Shown: piece after piece, positions 1 to 7,990 of the stretch | Numbering within the stretch: position 1 is the first letter of the stretch | Layout of the letters: each line of letters starts with the position of its first letter | Origin: Ruminococcus sp. | Lineage (GTDB): Bacteria; Bacillota; Clostridia; Oscillospirales; Ruminococcaceae | Assembly: GCA_017472145.1 (NCBI GenBank) | Contig: JAFUQX010000014.1 | Span: 1-64,000, forward strand | DNA length: 64,000 bases | Direction: 5' to 3' | Program-made: the position numbers and the translations under genes | Notes under the pieces: generated by a model | The model's database searches: none | The model's input: only the letters and a program-made list of their open reading frames with translations | What the model was told of the DNA's origin: nothing

Positions 1-300
1 GCGGTCTTGTTCGCCGCCTAACTGGCGCCCGTCCCCTTTGTCAGCTGCGCTGACATTTCCCCGCACTGCGGGGAATCACCCCTGAAAAATGCTGTCGCAT
101 TTTTCCACCCCTTTCTCCGTGCGCCGGAAGTACGGCGCAGGTGATTTCGCTCTCTGCGGAGAGCGACCAGGGACGCTGTCCCTGGACCCTGGCAGCATTT
201 TCGAGAAATTGCTGCACCAAAAAGCTTTTATACCTGCCTAAGTTGATGAGGAGCTTTTTCGACAGACTGGGCAGCTGCAGTAACGCAGCTGCATTTTTAG
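1..300. repeat. Palindrome-rich non-coding repeat, right end
   Basis: This stretch before nrdG has no convincing gene. It is a chain of short hairpins: TCAGCTGCGCTGA (41-53), CCCCGCACTGCGGGG (60-74), AATGCTGTCGCATT, a GCGCCG/CGGCGC pair, CTCTCTGCGGAGAG and AGGGACGCTGTCCCT. It ends with TTTTTCGACA (255-264) followed by GGGCAGCTGC. The same terminal motif, read as TGTCGAAAAA, bounds the elements near 49.2 kb and 59.9 kb, so this is probably the right end of a related mobile-element-like repeat that begins outside the window. Confidence 0.5.
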
Positions 301-311
301 AGGTGATATGC

Positions 312-824
312 ATGAACATACGCATCGCTGGAATCGTGAATGATTCCATCGTAGACGGACCGGGCTTCCGGTTCACCATCTTCACGCAGGGCTGTCCGCA
401 CCGCTGCCCCGGATGTCACAATCCCCAGACCCACGACTTTGACGGCGGCACAGAGATCACTCCGGAGGAGCTGCTGGAAAAGATCAAGGCCAATCCCCTG
501 CTTAGCGGCGTGACCTTCAGCGGCGGTGAGCCATTTGCACAGGCCGGAGTCCTGGCCAGCCTTGCACGGGATATCCACGCTCTGGGCGGCCTTGATGTCA
601 TCACCTATACAGGCTATACGGTTGAACAGCTGCTGGAGGGCTTCGACCAGAATCCAGCGTGGAAAGCCCTCCTGGAGGAAACGGATATCCTCATAGACGG
701 GCCGTTTCTGGAGGGCAGCAAAAGCTATGAGATCCGCTTCCGTGGCAGCTCCAACCAGCGGTATCTGGACGCCAGGGAAAGCCTGCGTCAGGGAAAGGCT
801 GTGCATGCGCCCCTTCCGGAATAA
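312..824 (+). CDS. nrdG: Anaerobic ribonucleotide reductase activating protein (radical SAM)
   Basis: A 170-residue radical SAM activase that installs the glycyl radical on NrdD, the class III ribonucleoside-triphosphate reductase, for deoxynucleotide synthesis without oxygen. The cluster-binding motif CPHRCPGC (CxxxCxxC) follows the early GPGFR motif, as in NrdG, and the length is normal for the family. The start at 312 is chosen because AGAGGTGAT sits just upstream and homology begins there; a longer frame reaches back into the repeat and is rejected. No nrdD is visible; it would be expected just outside the left edge. Confidence 0.93.
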   Translation: MNIRIAGIVNDSIVDGPGFRFTIFTQGCPHRCPGCHNPQTHDFDGGTEITPEELLEKIKANPLLSGVTFSGGEPFAQAGVLASLARDIHALGGLDVITYTGYTVEQLLEGFDQNPAWKALLEETDILIDGPFLEGSKSYEIRFRGSSNQRYLDARESLRQGKAVHAPLPE

Positions 825-944
825 TCCCGAAAGCCGACGCATATAGATATTACAGGCCTTTCTGATACAGCCACGGCTAAAAATTACATTTCGGTTAAAA
901 ATCATTCCAATCCGGAAAACAAAGATTACAGTTCGCAAATCCGC

Positions 945-973
945 TTGCTTTCAGCGTAGGAATATGGTATCAT
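945..973 (+). promoter_or_regulatory. Sigma-A type promoter of the small lipoprotein gene
   Basis: TTGCTT (945-950) and TATCAT (968-973) are separated by exactly 17 bp, about 50 bp ahead of a start codon with a strong ribosome binding site. This supports the short downstream frame being transcribed on its own. Confidence 0.6.
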
Positions 974-1023
974 GTAAGTGTATTATTATGATTGATATTC
1001 TGCTTGGAAAGGAGTGCTGATTG

Positions 1024-1170
1024 ATGAGCAGCAAAAATCGTATTCTGGTTTCTCTTTTGATTCTGATGGGAGCGGCTATGCTTGGATCCTGTACAAGTGC
1101 GGCTGATGCAAATGCTGCATATGCAACAGCATCTCTGATTGAGACCTGCGTTGAATCCATGATGATGTAA
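1024..1170 (+). CDS. Small predicted lipoprotein, 48 residues
   Basis: A tiny gene with a charged N-terminus, a hydrophobic stretch (residues 7-20) and a lipobox LGSC with Cys at position 23, leaving a mature peptide of only about 26 residues ending in MMM. It has its own promoter (945-973), an AAAGGAG ribosome binding site 9 bp before ATG, and a rho-independent terminator just after the stop, so it is a complete single-gene unit. No family is recognised. The signals around it are the main evidence that it is real; the function is unknown. Confidence 0.6.
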   Translation: MSSKNRILVSLLILMGAAMLGSCTSAADANAAYATASLIETCVESMMM

Positions 1171-1191
1171 AAGAAACAGATCGTAAAAAAT

Positions 1192-1226
1192 AAAGTCCTC
1201 AAAGCGCTGCTTTGGGGACTTTTTGC
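1192..1226 (+). terminator. Rho-independent terminator after the small lipoprotein gene
   Basis: AAGTCCTCAAAGC pairs with GCTTTGGGGACTT around a short loop, followed by a run of T. It ends the unit 22 bp after the stop codon. Confidence 0.75.
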
Positions 1227-1339
1227 GCAGCTACAGGCCGACAAGCATCCCACAGAAATATCAGCAAACTGAACAGGAAAAGCGAGATTTCGCACCAAAA
1301 AATTAACAGGATCCATGCCGGGAAATTCTCAGAAAATGC

Positions 1340-1368
1340 TTGACAAAAAAGCAGTTTTCGTATATAAT
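1340..1368 (+). promoter_or_regulatory. Strong promoter of rplM-rpsI
   Basis: A near-consensus promoter, TTGACA (1340-1345), 17-bp spacer, TATAAT (1363-1368), as expected for ribosomal protein genes. Confidence 0.85.
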
Positions 1369-1374
1369 TAAGAA

Positions 1375-1505
1375 TGTACTGTCAGAGAGACCGGTTACTA
1401 TCTTGCGAAACACCGGCAGTGCAGTCTAACCCAGCTGCCCTCTGCCTGGTTTCCCGATGAGGCCAAGGCTTCACCGGAAACGAAGATATTTTGATAGAAG
1501 TTCTT
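1375..1505 (+). promoter_or_regulatory. Structured 5' leader of rplM, probable L13-type autoregulatory leader
   Basis: The transcript carries about 140 nt before rplM. It can fold: CCGGT (1391-1395) pairs with ACCGG (1412-1416), and GTTTCC (1449-1454) pairs with GGAAAC (1476-1481), leaving the ribosome binding site at 1506-1511 single stranded. In Firmicutes an L13 leader lets the ribosomal protein repress its own operon. The position fits, but I could not check the sequence against the Rfam model. Confidence 0.45.
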
Positions 1506-1519
1506 AGGAGGAATTGACT

Positions 1520-1948
1520 ATGGCAACAACTATGCCGAAGGCTTCAGAAGTAAGCCGCAAGTGGTATATTATTGATGCAGCAGGCCAGCCGCTGGGACGT
1601 GTTGCAGCAAAGGCTGCTCACATTCTGAGAGGTAAGCACAAGACTACTTTTGCTCCGCACGTTGACTGCGGCGATTTCGTAATCGTTATCAACTGCGACA
1701 AGGCTGTTCTCACAGGTAAGAAGCTGGAGCAGAAGTACTACTACTGGCACACCGGTTGGATCGGTGGTCTGAAGAAGACTCAGTACAAGGAAATGATGGC
1801 TGAAAAGGCTGATGAAGCTATGAAGATCGCCATCAAGGGTATGCTCCAGCACAACAAGCTCGGCGCTGCACAGCTGACTCGTCTCCGCACATACAAGGGT
1901 GCAGAGCACAAGCAGGCTGCTCAGAAGCCGGAAATCTGTGAATTCTAA
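1520..1948 (+). CDS. rplM: 50S ribosomal protein L13
   Basis: A 142-residue large-subunit ribosomal protein, full length for L13, with the conserved N-terminal [15 protein letters not shown] region and the [12 protein letters not shown] segment. The start at 1520 is preferred to an in-frame TTG at 1514 because AGGAGG at 1506-1511 lies 8 bp from it and only 2 bp from the TTG. It is co-transcribed with rpsI, the usual pairing in bacteria, with 17 bp between the two genes. Confidence 0.97.
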   Translation: MATTMPKASEVSRKWYIIDAAGQPLGRVAAKAAHILRGKHKTTFAPHVDCGDFVIVINCDKAVLTGKKLEQKYYYWHTGWIGGLKKTQYKEMMAEKADEAMKIAIKGMLQHNKLGAAQLTRLRTYKGAEHKQAAQKPEICEF

Positions 1949-1965
1949 GGAAAGGAGCATTGAAC

Positions 1966-2367
1966 ATGTACGAATCTAAGGTTAAATACTATTATGGTAC
2001 TGGCAGAAGAAAGCACTCTGTTGCAAGAGTTAGACTGTATCCGGGTACCGGCAATATCACAATCAACGGCCGAGGCATCGATGACTACTTCGGTCTGGAT
2101 ACTCTGAAGCTGATCGTTCGTCAGCCCCTGGCTCTGACTGAGAATCTGGAGTCCATGGACATCATCTGCACAGTAAGCGGCGGCGGTGTTACCGGACAGG
2201 CTGGTGCGATCCGTCACGGCGTTTCCCGTGCTCTGCTGGAATTCAATCCGGAGCTGCGTCCGGTTCTGAAGAAGGCAGGCTTCCTCACTCGTGACCCGAG
2301 AATGAAGGAGAGAAAGAAGTACGGTCTCAAGGCCGCTCGTCGTGCTCCGCAGTTCTCCAAGAGATAA
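1966..2367 (+). CDS. rpsI: 30S ribosomal protein S9
   Basis: A 133-residue small-subunit protein with the [16 protein letters not shown]-terminal motif and the basic tail ending QFSKR, whose last residues reach the ribosomal P site. The start at 1966 has AAAGGAG 8 bp upstream; an in-frame TTG at 1960 is too close to that site. It is the second gene of the L13-S9 operon and is followed by a strong terminator. Confidence 0.97.
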   Translation: MYESKVKYYYGTGRRKHSVARVRLYPGTGNITINGRGIDDYFGLDTLKLIVRQPLALTENLESMDIICTVSGGGVTGQAGAIRHGVSRALLEFNPELRPVLKKAGFLTRDPRMKERKKYGLKAARRAPQFSKR

Positions 2368-2444
2368 CAGAACCCCTCTCAAAATGCCGTATTTTCGGCA
2401 GATCCGAGAGCTTACACAACCGATTTGTTGTGAAACGAATGATA

Positions 2445-2477
2445 AAGGCAGTGGATTTTTCGTCCACTGCCTTTTTT
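2445..2477 (+). terminator. Terminator of the rplM-rpsI operon
   Basis: AAGGCAGTGGA and TCCACTGCCTT form an 11-bp perfect stem followed by six T residues, 78 bp after rpsI. Confidence 0.85.
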
Positions 2478-2549
2478 GTTATGCTTCTTTCGGTCTGATC
2501 GAATGACATACGACTCATTTTCAACATGCATCAGAGCGGTGGTTCATGG

Positions 2550-3119
2550 TCAGATTTTTTCCAACAGTTCTGCTTTCTTGACGTTGAATTCTTCATCTGT
2601 AATGGCCCCCTGCTCTTTGAGTCGGTTCAGATAACTGAGCTGTTCAGCGGCCGCCGTGCTCTCTGCTGAATGCATTGTTTCACGGTAGATATTTTCCTCT
2701 ATCTCCTCCTGTACTTTCTTCATTTCAAGGAAATACTTGTGCTCAAAGGGATATACAAGCGGCTTTTTCATGATAAAAAGCACTGTATCTGCAATCAGAT
2801 AGACCCATCCCACAAGAGCGGCAACGAATACAAGCAGTGCAGCTGCAAGTAAAGCGAAAATTCCCAGAAGAAGAGCGATTCCAATTCCGTTTTTCCACAT
2901 TTTCTTGAAATAGAATTCAAAATGTACGATTCCCAGCAGCATTCCGCCCGAGCCGAATGCGGAAAGCAGGGATCCCATAAAATCACCTGTTCTCACCAGA
3001 TCCGAGATGAGCGCAATCACAAAAAGCCCCCATCCGATGAACAGAAATACCTTTCTGATCTTGTTTCTTCTTTCATAGGCCTTCTGCGCCGATACCGGCA
3101 TTTCTTCGATATGAATCAT
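2550..3119 (-). CDS. Membrane protein with C-terminal SHOCT domain
   Basis: A 189-residue protein with four hydrophobic segments (about residues 24-42, 48-68, 78-100 and 101-117) and a cytoplasmic helical tail. The last 30 residues (LNRLKEQGAITDEEF and following) match the short C-terminal SHOCT domain, thought to mediate oligomerisation. AGGAGGT precedes the ATG at 3119. It is transcribed alone and diverges from the Xre regulator at 3407. The cellular role is not known. Confidence 0.72.
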   Translation of the reverse strand: MIHIEEMPVSAQKAYERRNKIRKVFLFIGWGLFVIALISDLVRTGDFMGSLLSAFGSGGMLLGIVHFEFYFKKMWKNGIGIALLLGIFALLAAALLVFVAALVGWVYLIADTVLFIMKKPLVYPFEHKYFLEMKKVQEEIEENIYRETMHSAESTAAAEQLSYLNRLKEQGAITDEEFNVKKAELLEKI

Positions 3120-3406
3120 TTTACTTTACCTCCTGAAATTTCTTTTTGATATTGGATTCAGATTCTGATTGAATCTACAATGTAAGACGATGTATGATCC
3201 CCTCCTTCGAGAACGAAATAGAAGCATAGGTTACATTTTCAAGTTTTTCTTTTTCATAGCCCGCTCCCCCCTCTGATCTGTTTCTACAATCCGGAACTTT
3301 TTTATTATATCATATCCCTCCGCAAAAGTCAACAGTTTGTGTGTTTAAAATCCACGAAGTTAAACCCACTATATGGTACACTGATAATAACAGGAGGCGA
3401 TACAAT

Positions 3407-3745
3407 ATGCAGGATTTTGGCAAGCGAATCAAGGAACTCCGTCAGAAGGCAGGCCTGACACAGCAGCAGCTGGCTGAACGTATCTGGGTGTCGAAGGCGG
3501 CCATCAGCAACTATGAGTTATACGAACGCAATCCTTCACCGGAAATTCTGATCAAGCTGGCAAGGGTTTTCCACGTTTCCACGGATTATCTTCTGGGCAT
3601 CGAGGAAAAGACGCAGACGCTGGATCTGAGTGATCTTACCGATGAGGATATTCAGGTTCTGGAAAATACGGCGGCGCTGCTCCGCAAGAAAAATCTGGAG
3701 CACAGTCACTCGAAGAAAAAGAAACGCGAACGGGAAATGGAATAA
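3407..3745 (+). CDS. Xre-family helix-turn-helix regulator
   Basis: A 112-residue DNA-binding regulator. Residues 5-60 form a Cro/CI-type HTH (recognition region about 18-39, LTQQQLAERIWVSKAAISNY), followed by an acidic linker and a lysine-rich tail. The start at 3407 follows AGGAGG at 3392-3397; a longer frame runs upstream with no binding site. A plausible promoter, TTAAAC-17-GATAAT (3360-3388), lies just upstream. It converges on the ClpX-like gene with 5 bp between stops and may control itself or its divergent neighbour. Confidence 0.85.
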   Translation: MQDFGKRIKELRQKAGLTQQQLAERIWVSKAAISNYELYERNPSPEILIKLARVFHVSTDYLLGIEEKTQTLDLSDLTDEDIQVLENTAALLRKKNLEHSHSKKKKREREME

Positions 3746-3750
3746 GAGGA

Positions 3751-5454
3751 TCAAGGGCTGCTGTTCTGTACGGCGGTCCTCTTTGCTGTACCGTTTTTCT
3801 CATTCCTCCGTTCTATGTGTGCAGAGGTCAATGAATCGATCACGACTTTATCCTTATCGTTATCAAAGCCGCTGTCGAAAAATACATCGGCCACCGTATT
3901 CTGTGCAAGCTCACGCATCAGGTTCATGGGACGTCTCACGCCAAGACTTCCGAAGGCAATATCCAGAAGCTCCATTTCAGCTGATTCTGTAAGCTGAAGG
4001 GTGATCCCGATCTCGTCGGAGATCTCTTTTACCTTGCACTGAATCAGCTCCTGCATATCTTCTCTGGACAGCTTGTGAAAGTTTACTACCTGGGACAGGC
4101 GTCCTGCAAGCTCTTCCTGCATTCCGAAATCGATTATATCCTGTAAGGATATGTCCTCATAAAAATCATCTGCGGTCTTGTTCATTGCATCCGCCTCCTC
4201 CGAAGGAGCAGCATCAGAAAGAAAACCCAGTTTTCTTGTTTCCCTGCGTGTTTTCTGATGACGGATGCTTTGAAACGCACCCATCAGCACAAACATTGTC
4301 TGACCCGAATCAAAGTCATAAGGATCATCATCAAGCTCTACCTTCATTTTGCTGCCTTCAATCATCGTCAGCAGATTGGACTGGACCGCAGCGTTGATAT
4401 TGCCGCCCCGAGCGCCATAGCAGGGAACGCATTTTTTATCCGCTTCATCCAGAAAGCAAATGCCTATGCCGTTGCATTTCGGATTTTCCTGAAGGATCCG
4501 CTTCGGTATAGCAGATGAATTGGTTCCCTTAAAGCCCTCCTCGGTGATCTGACTCAGATCGATCTGTACAACTGCAATAGGGATATCATGGATGGCAAAG
4601 AAGTCCCGTACCGCTCTGTAGAATTCCGTTTTTCCGGAGCCGCTGGGCGCTGTCAGAACCCAGTTAAGAGCCGTGAAGGCTTCTCCGCCGGCCACCTGCT
4701 GCAAATAGCGGTAGATCTGATAAACAGCGGCTTTCAGCTGCCGGCCCTGACCCTGGATTCTGTTCTGACAATAGGAAAGCAGCTCCTGAGGGGCGTGACG
4801 TTCAAGAAATCTCTGCACACATCGGCCGATATCGCCTTTGCACTGCTTCTCCAGCTGAGCAATATCCGGAGTCATTTTCATTTTGCCCGTGATTTCAAAA
4901 TGCAGAGATCTGATTTCGAGCATGTGCATATTCGACAGGCCAATGATCTGGTTGTCTCTGCTTATGAGAAAACGGATATAGCTGCAATTGGTAAAGCGTT
5001 CAAATCGGCTGATGATCGTGCTGTATTCTTCTCTTTGATCAAGGAAATCATACTGATTCAGAACAGCTGCACCCGGAAAGAGCAGCACAGCCTTCTCATC
5101 CTGCTTTTCCAGTACATAGTCCTTGCTGTCCACACTTTCCAGAAAGCACTGTGCAGATACAGAGGATGCTTTCATACAGTCCAGAAGCAGATGATCCTCT
5201 ATAGGCCTGATGACATAAATTCCGCTGTCGAGTCCGGAAAAGGCGAGTGTCTCAAGAACCAGACGGCCCATCCCGTTTTCAGCGTAATACATCACATACT
5301 GACGCTCACCATCCTTAAAGCCAGCTTCCCTTCCTATGCATCTCCTGCAATAGTTTCTGTCGGAATTTGTGCGGCAGATGATATCGCCGTCGTAAAAAGG
5401 ACTGTGACATAATGCGCAGTCTGTATCCTGTATGTCGATCTTGATATCTACCAT
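3751..5454 (-). CDS. ClpX-like AAA+ unfoldase with an extended zinc-finger N-terminal domain
   Basis: A 567-residue AAA+ ATPase resembling ClpX. An N-terminal zinc-finger-like part carries CxxC pairs at residues 13/16 and 36/39, followed by about 200 residues of unknown fold. The ATPase has Walker A APSGSGKT (269-276), a pore-loop position reading GFKG instead of GYVG (307-310), Walker B FLDEADK (334-340), sensor 1, an LGF tripeptide (409-411) where ClpX has its ClpP-docking IGF loop, an arginine at 452 in LAGRL, and sensor 2 GVRRP. Ordinary ClpX is about 420 residues with a much smaller N-domain, so this is a divergent paralogue. AAAGGAG precedes the start. The substrate is unknown. Confidence 0.75.
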   Translation of the reverse strand: MVDIKIDIQDTDCALCHSPFYDGDIICRTNSDRNYCRRCIGREAGFKDGERQYVMYYAENGMGRLVLETLAFSGLDSGIYVIRPIEDHLLLDCMKASSVSAQCFLESVDSKDYVLEKQDEKAVLLFPGAAVLNQYDFLDQREEYSTIISRFERFTNCSYIRFLISRDNQIIGLSNMHMLEIRSLHFEITGKMKMTPDIAQLEKQCKGDIGRCVQRFLERHAPQELLSYCQNRIQGQGRQLKAAVYQIYRYLQQVAGGEAFTALNWVLTAPSGSGKTEFYRAVRDFFAIHDIPIAVVQIDLSQITEEGFKGTNSSAIPKRILQENPKCNGIGICFLDEADKKCVPCYGARGGNINAAVQSNLLTMIEGSKMKVELDDDPYDFDSGQTMFVLMGAFQSIRHQKTRRETRKLGFLSDAAPSEEADAMNKTADDFYEDISLQDIIDFGMQEELAGRLSQVVNFHKLSREDMQELIQCKVKEISDEIGITLQLTESAEMELLDIAFGSLGVRRPMNLMRELAQNTVADVFFDSGFDNDKDKVVIDSLTSAHIERRNEKNGTAKRTAVQNSSP

Positions 5455-5561
5455 GATTCTCTGCTCCTTTGTGGTTTATTTTTGCTGTATCTGCATTATA
5501 ACACATCGGAGAAACAAACAAAATACCCATATCGTCTATGGTGATTATACTGTTTTCAGAC

Positions 5562-5592
5562 AAAAAAGCTCCGCTGAAACCTCAGCGGAGCT
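5562..5592 (-). terminator. Terminator of the two-HTH regulator gene
   Basis: An 11-bp perfect stem (AGCTCCGCTGA/TCAGCGGAGCT, 5568-5592) followed, on the minus strand, by six T. It lies between the regulator and the ClpX-like gene, so the two are probably separate transcripts. Confidence 0.8.
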
Positions 5593-5606
5593 GCTTTGTT
5601 ATATTA

Positions 5607-6722
5607 TCAGAAATCGTGGATCATGGAAACCATTTCATTACAAAGAGAAAGCAGATCCAGCCCTTTGAAATCATATATCAGAAAAAGCATCCAGACATAC
5701 CATTCATATTTCGTCAGAGTAAGCTTGTATTGCAGCTCTTTCATAAAACGCTTATCATCTACCTTCTCGTAGTTGATAAGCGCTTCAAATTTTTCAGCAA
5801 AGCTTTTCTTGCTCTTTTCCTCTCTGAAGCAATTTCTGCTCTGTTTCATACCCTGAATATCGGCGGAAATTACGCAGTAGTAGTCACGGATGCGGCAAAA
5901 AAAGTTTTCTTCAAAGCTATCCCTCGGAAATCCAATGAAGGACTGCTTCTCAAGCATACCGACAATCACGCTCTGTTTTTCCTTGGAAAGCTGTCTGAAC
6001 AGATCCATTCCATAGGCATAATGTCGAAAATCCAGAATCTCCCTGCCGCCATAGACGGTCTGCGTGAAGTACATATCATCATAGAAGGCATAAAAATGCT
6101 GGTATATGAAATCCTGAAGCTTTACAGGAAGGGTCAGAATGTAACAGAGACAATGGCGATAATTGCCCCTTTTCCCTATTTTTCCTTCACATCCGCAATC
6201 ACGAAGATAGTATGTCAGATTGCTGTCCTCTTCTTCGCCCCAAAGCATATATTCCAGATTCACCGCTGTGTCAAAGTGAAGCGAGCTGTAAAAATCACCA
6301 GCATAGCTGCAGGTATGGAAATGGTTCAGTATCTTATACTGCGTCCTTGTATCAGCTTTCGCTTCCATATTGACGTATTTGCTGATATCCTTCTGACTCT
6401 TTCCGACTGCTTCTGCAAGTTCACTCTGTGACATTTCAAACTCTTTCAGAAGCATTTTAAGTATTTCAGCGAATTCAGCGCACGGAATATGCTCAAATGC
6501 ACCATACACGGCCCTTTTTTTGATATATGCGGCAATTGCAGCCCGGATACGCTCAGGAGGCCGTTTATTATTCTCCCCCAGCGCATAGCGGCTGATCGTT
6601 TTCGGAGTTAATCCGACGGCCTCTCCCAGCTCTTTCTGGCTGATACCCAATTCATCAAGCTGCTCGGACAGCCATGCGGCATATTGTGCAGCTTCCTTTC
6701 TTTCCTGATCCGTTACTTTCAT
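5607..6722 (-). CDS. Regulator with two helix-turn-helix motifs and a large C-terminal domain
   Basis: A 371-residue protein. Two HTH motifs are visible, at residues 27-48 (SQKELGEAVGLTPKTISRY) and 98-118 (SQSELAEAVGKSQKDISKY); both look like Xre/Cro folds. The remaining 250 residues are rich in aromatic and charged residues with several cysteines and match nothing I recognise. The start at 6722 has AGGAGG 6 bp upstream; a longer frame to 6833 lacks one. It is encoded just upstream of the ClpX-like gene on the same strand, separated by a terminator. Confidence 0.7.
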   Translation of the reverse strand: MKVTDQERKEAAQYAAWLSEQLDELGISQKELGEAVGLTPKTISRYALGENNKRPPERIRAAIAAYIKKRAVYGAFEHIPCAEFAEILKMLLKEFEMSQSELAEAVGKSQKDISKYVNMEAKADTRTQYKILNHFHTCSYAGDFYSSLHFDTAVNLEYMLWGEEEDSNLTYYLRDCGCEGKIGKRGNYRHCLCYILTLPVKLQDFIYQHFYAFYDDMYFTQTVYGGREILDFRHYAYGMDLFRQLSKEKQSVIVGMLEKQSFIGFPRDSFEENFFCRIRDYYCVISADIQGMKQSRNCFREEKSKKSFAEKFEALINYEKVDDKRFMKELQYKLTLTKYEWYVWMLFLIYDFKGLDLLSLCNEMVSMIHDF

Positions 6723-6817
6723 GCTTTTCCTCCTCGCTGAGCTGCTTTCATATCCGGAAACAATAACCGGAATATGGTCATATGGTACAGCTGACCCGGT
6801 CTCCTCCCCAGCAGCAC

Positions 6818-6859
6818 AAAAACGCACCTGCACTCATTCTGAGCAGCAGATGCGTTTTT
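6818..6859 (-). terminator. Terminator of the exopolysaccharide operon
   Basis: AAAACGCACCTGC pairs imperfectly with GCAGATGCGTTTT, giving on the minus strand a stem followed by T residues just after the last gene, glf. Confidence 0.7.
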
Positions 6860-6872
6860 CGTCCTATAAAGC

Positions 6873-7976
6873 TTATGCGCCCAACTCTTCCTCGGCCTTG
6901 GCCAGTGCCGAAGCAATTACTGCGTCCATGTCATAATACTTATACTCACCCAGGCGGCCGCCGAAGATCATGTTCTTCTCACCCTCTGCCAGCTTCCTGT
7001 ATTCCTCATAGAGCTTACCGTTCTTCTCGTCGTTCACCGGATAGTACGGCTCATCGCCCGGCTTCCACTCGGAAGAATACTCACGGCTGATAACCGTCTT
7101 AGGCTGTGTGCCGAACTCAAACCACTTGTGCTCGATGATACGTGTCCACGGTGTTTCACGGTCTGTATAGTTTACAGCCGCATTGCCCTGGAAGTTGGGC
7201 TTGTCCAGAACTTCAGTCTCAAAGCGCACCGAACGATATTCCAGCGCACCCAGCTTATAATCAAAGTAGGCATCGATCGCACCGGTATAAACCACCTTGT
7301 CCGCCAGTGCATCCAGCTCTGCCTTGTTCTCCAGATAATCTACGCCCAGACGAACCTCGATTCCCTCCAGCATGTTCGCTACCATCTTTGTGTAGCCGCC
7401 CATGGGAATTCCCTGGTAAAGCGCATTGAAGTAGTTGTTGTCAAAGGTCAGACGCACCGGCAGACGCTTGATAATAAAGGCCGGCAGCTCTGTACAGGGA
7501 CGTCCCCACTGCTTCTCGGTGTAGCCCTTGACCAGCTTCTCATAGATATCGGTACCCACCAGGCTGATGGCCTGCTCCTCCAGATTCTTCGGCTCGGTAA
7601 TGCCGGCGGCCTGCTTCTGCTCCTCGATCTTGGCCTGCGCCTCCTCCGGAGTCACAACACCCCACATCTTATTAAAGGTGTACATGTTAAAGGGCAGGGA
7701 GTACAGCTCGCCGTGGTAATTGGCCACCGGGCTGTTGGTGAAGCGGTTGAATTCCGCAAACTGTGTTACATAGTCCCACACCTTCTTGTTGTTGGTATGG
7801 AAAATATGCGCACCATAAATGTGCACATGGATGCCCTCCATCTCCTCGGTGTAGATGTTTCCGGCGATATTCGGGCGCTTATCGATGACAAGAACACGCT
7901 TGCCCCGCTTCTTGGCCTTCTGCGCAAAAACTGCACCATACAGGCCAGAGCCGACTACTAAATAATCATACTTCAT
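6873..7976 (-). CDS. glf: UDP-galactopyranose mutase
   Basis: A 367-residue flavoenzyme that converts UDP-galactopyranose to UDP-galactofuranose, the donor for galactofuranose in surface glycans. The FAD-binding VVGSGLYGAVFA motif is at the N-terminus, followed by GKRVLVIDKR and the GAHIFHTN segment, and the length is typical. The start at 7976 follows AGGAGG; a longer frame into the upstream flippase gene is rejected. It is the last gene of the exopolysaccharide operon and implies a galactofuranose-containing polymer. Confidence 0.95.
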   Translation of the reverse strand: MKYDYLVVGSGLYGAVFAQKAKKRGKRVLVIDKRPNIAGNIYTEEMEGIHVHIYGAHIFHTNNKKVWDYVTQFAEFNRFTNSPVANYHGELYSLPFNMYTFNKMWGVVTPEEAQAKIEEQKQAAGITEPKNLEEQAISLVGTDIYEKLVKGYTEKQWGRPCTELPAFIIKRLPVRLTFDNNYFNALYQGIPMGGYTKMVANMLEGIEVRLGVDYLENKAELDALADKVVYTGAIDAYFDYKLGALEYRSVRFETEVLDKPNFQGNAAVNYTDRETPWTRIIEHKWFEFGTQPKTVISREYSSEWKPGDEPYYPVNDEKNGKLYEEYRKLAEGEKNMIFGGRLGEYKYYDMDAVIASALAKAEEELGA

Positions 7977-7990
7977 ATTCTGCCTCCTGT

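Noticed and set aside
7128-7961. Long plus-strand frame antisense to glf, with similar long frames antisense to most operon genes
   Set aside because: These follow from codon bias of the real gene on the other strand; no binding sites or recognisable domains.
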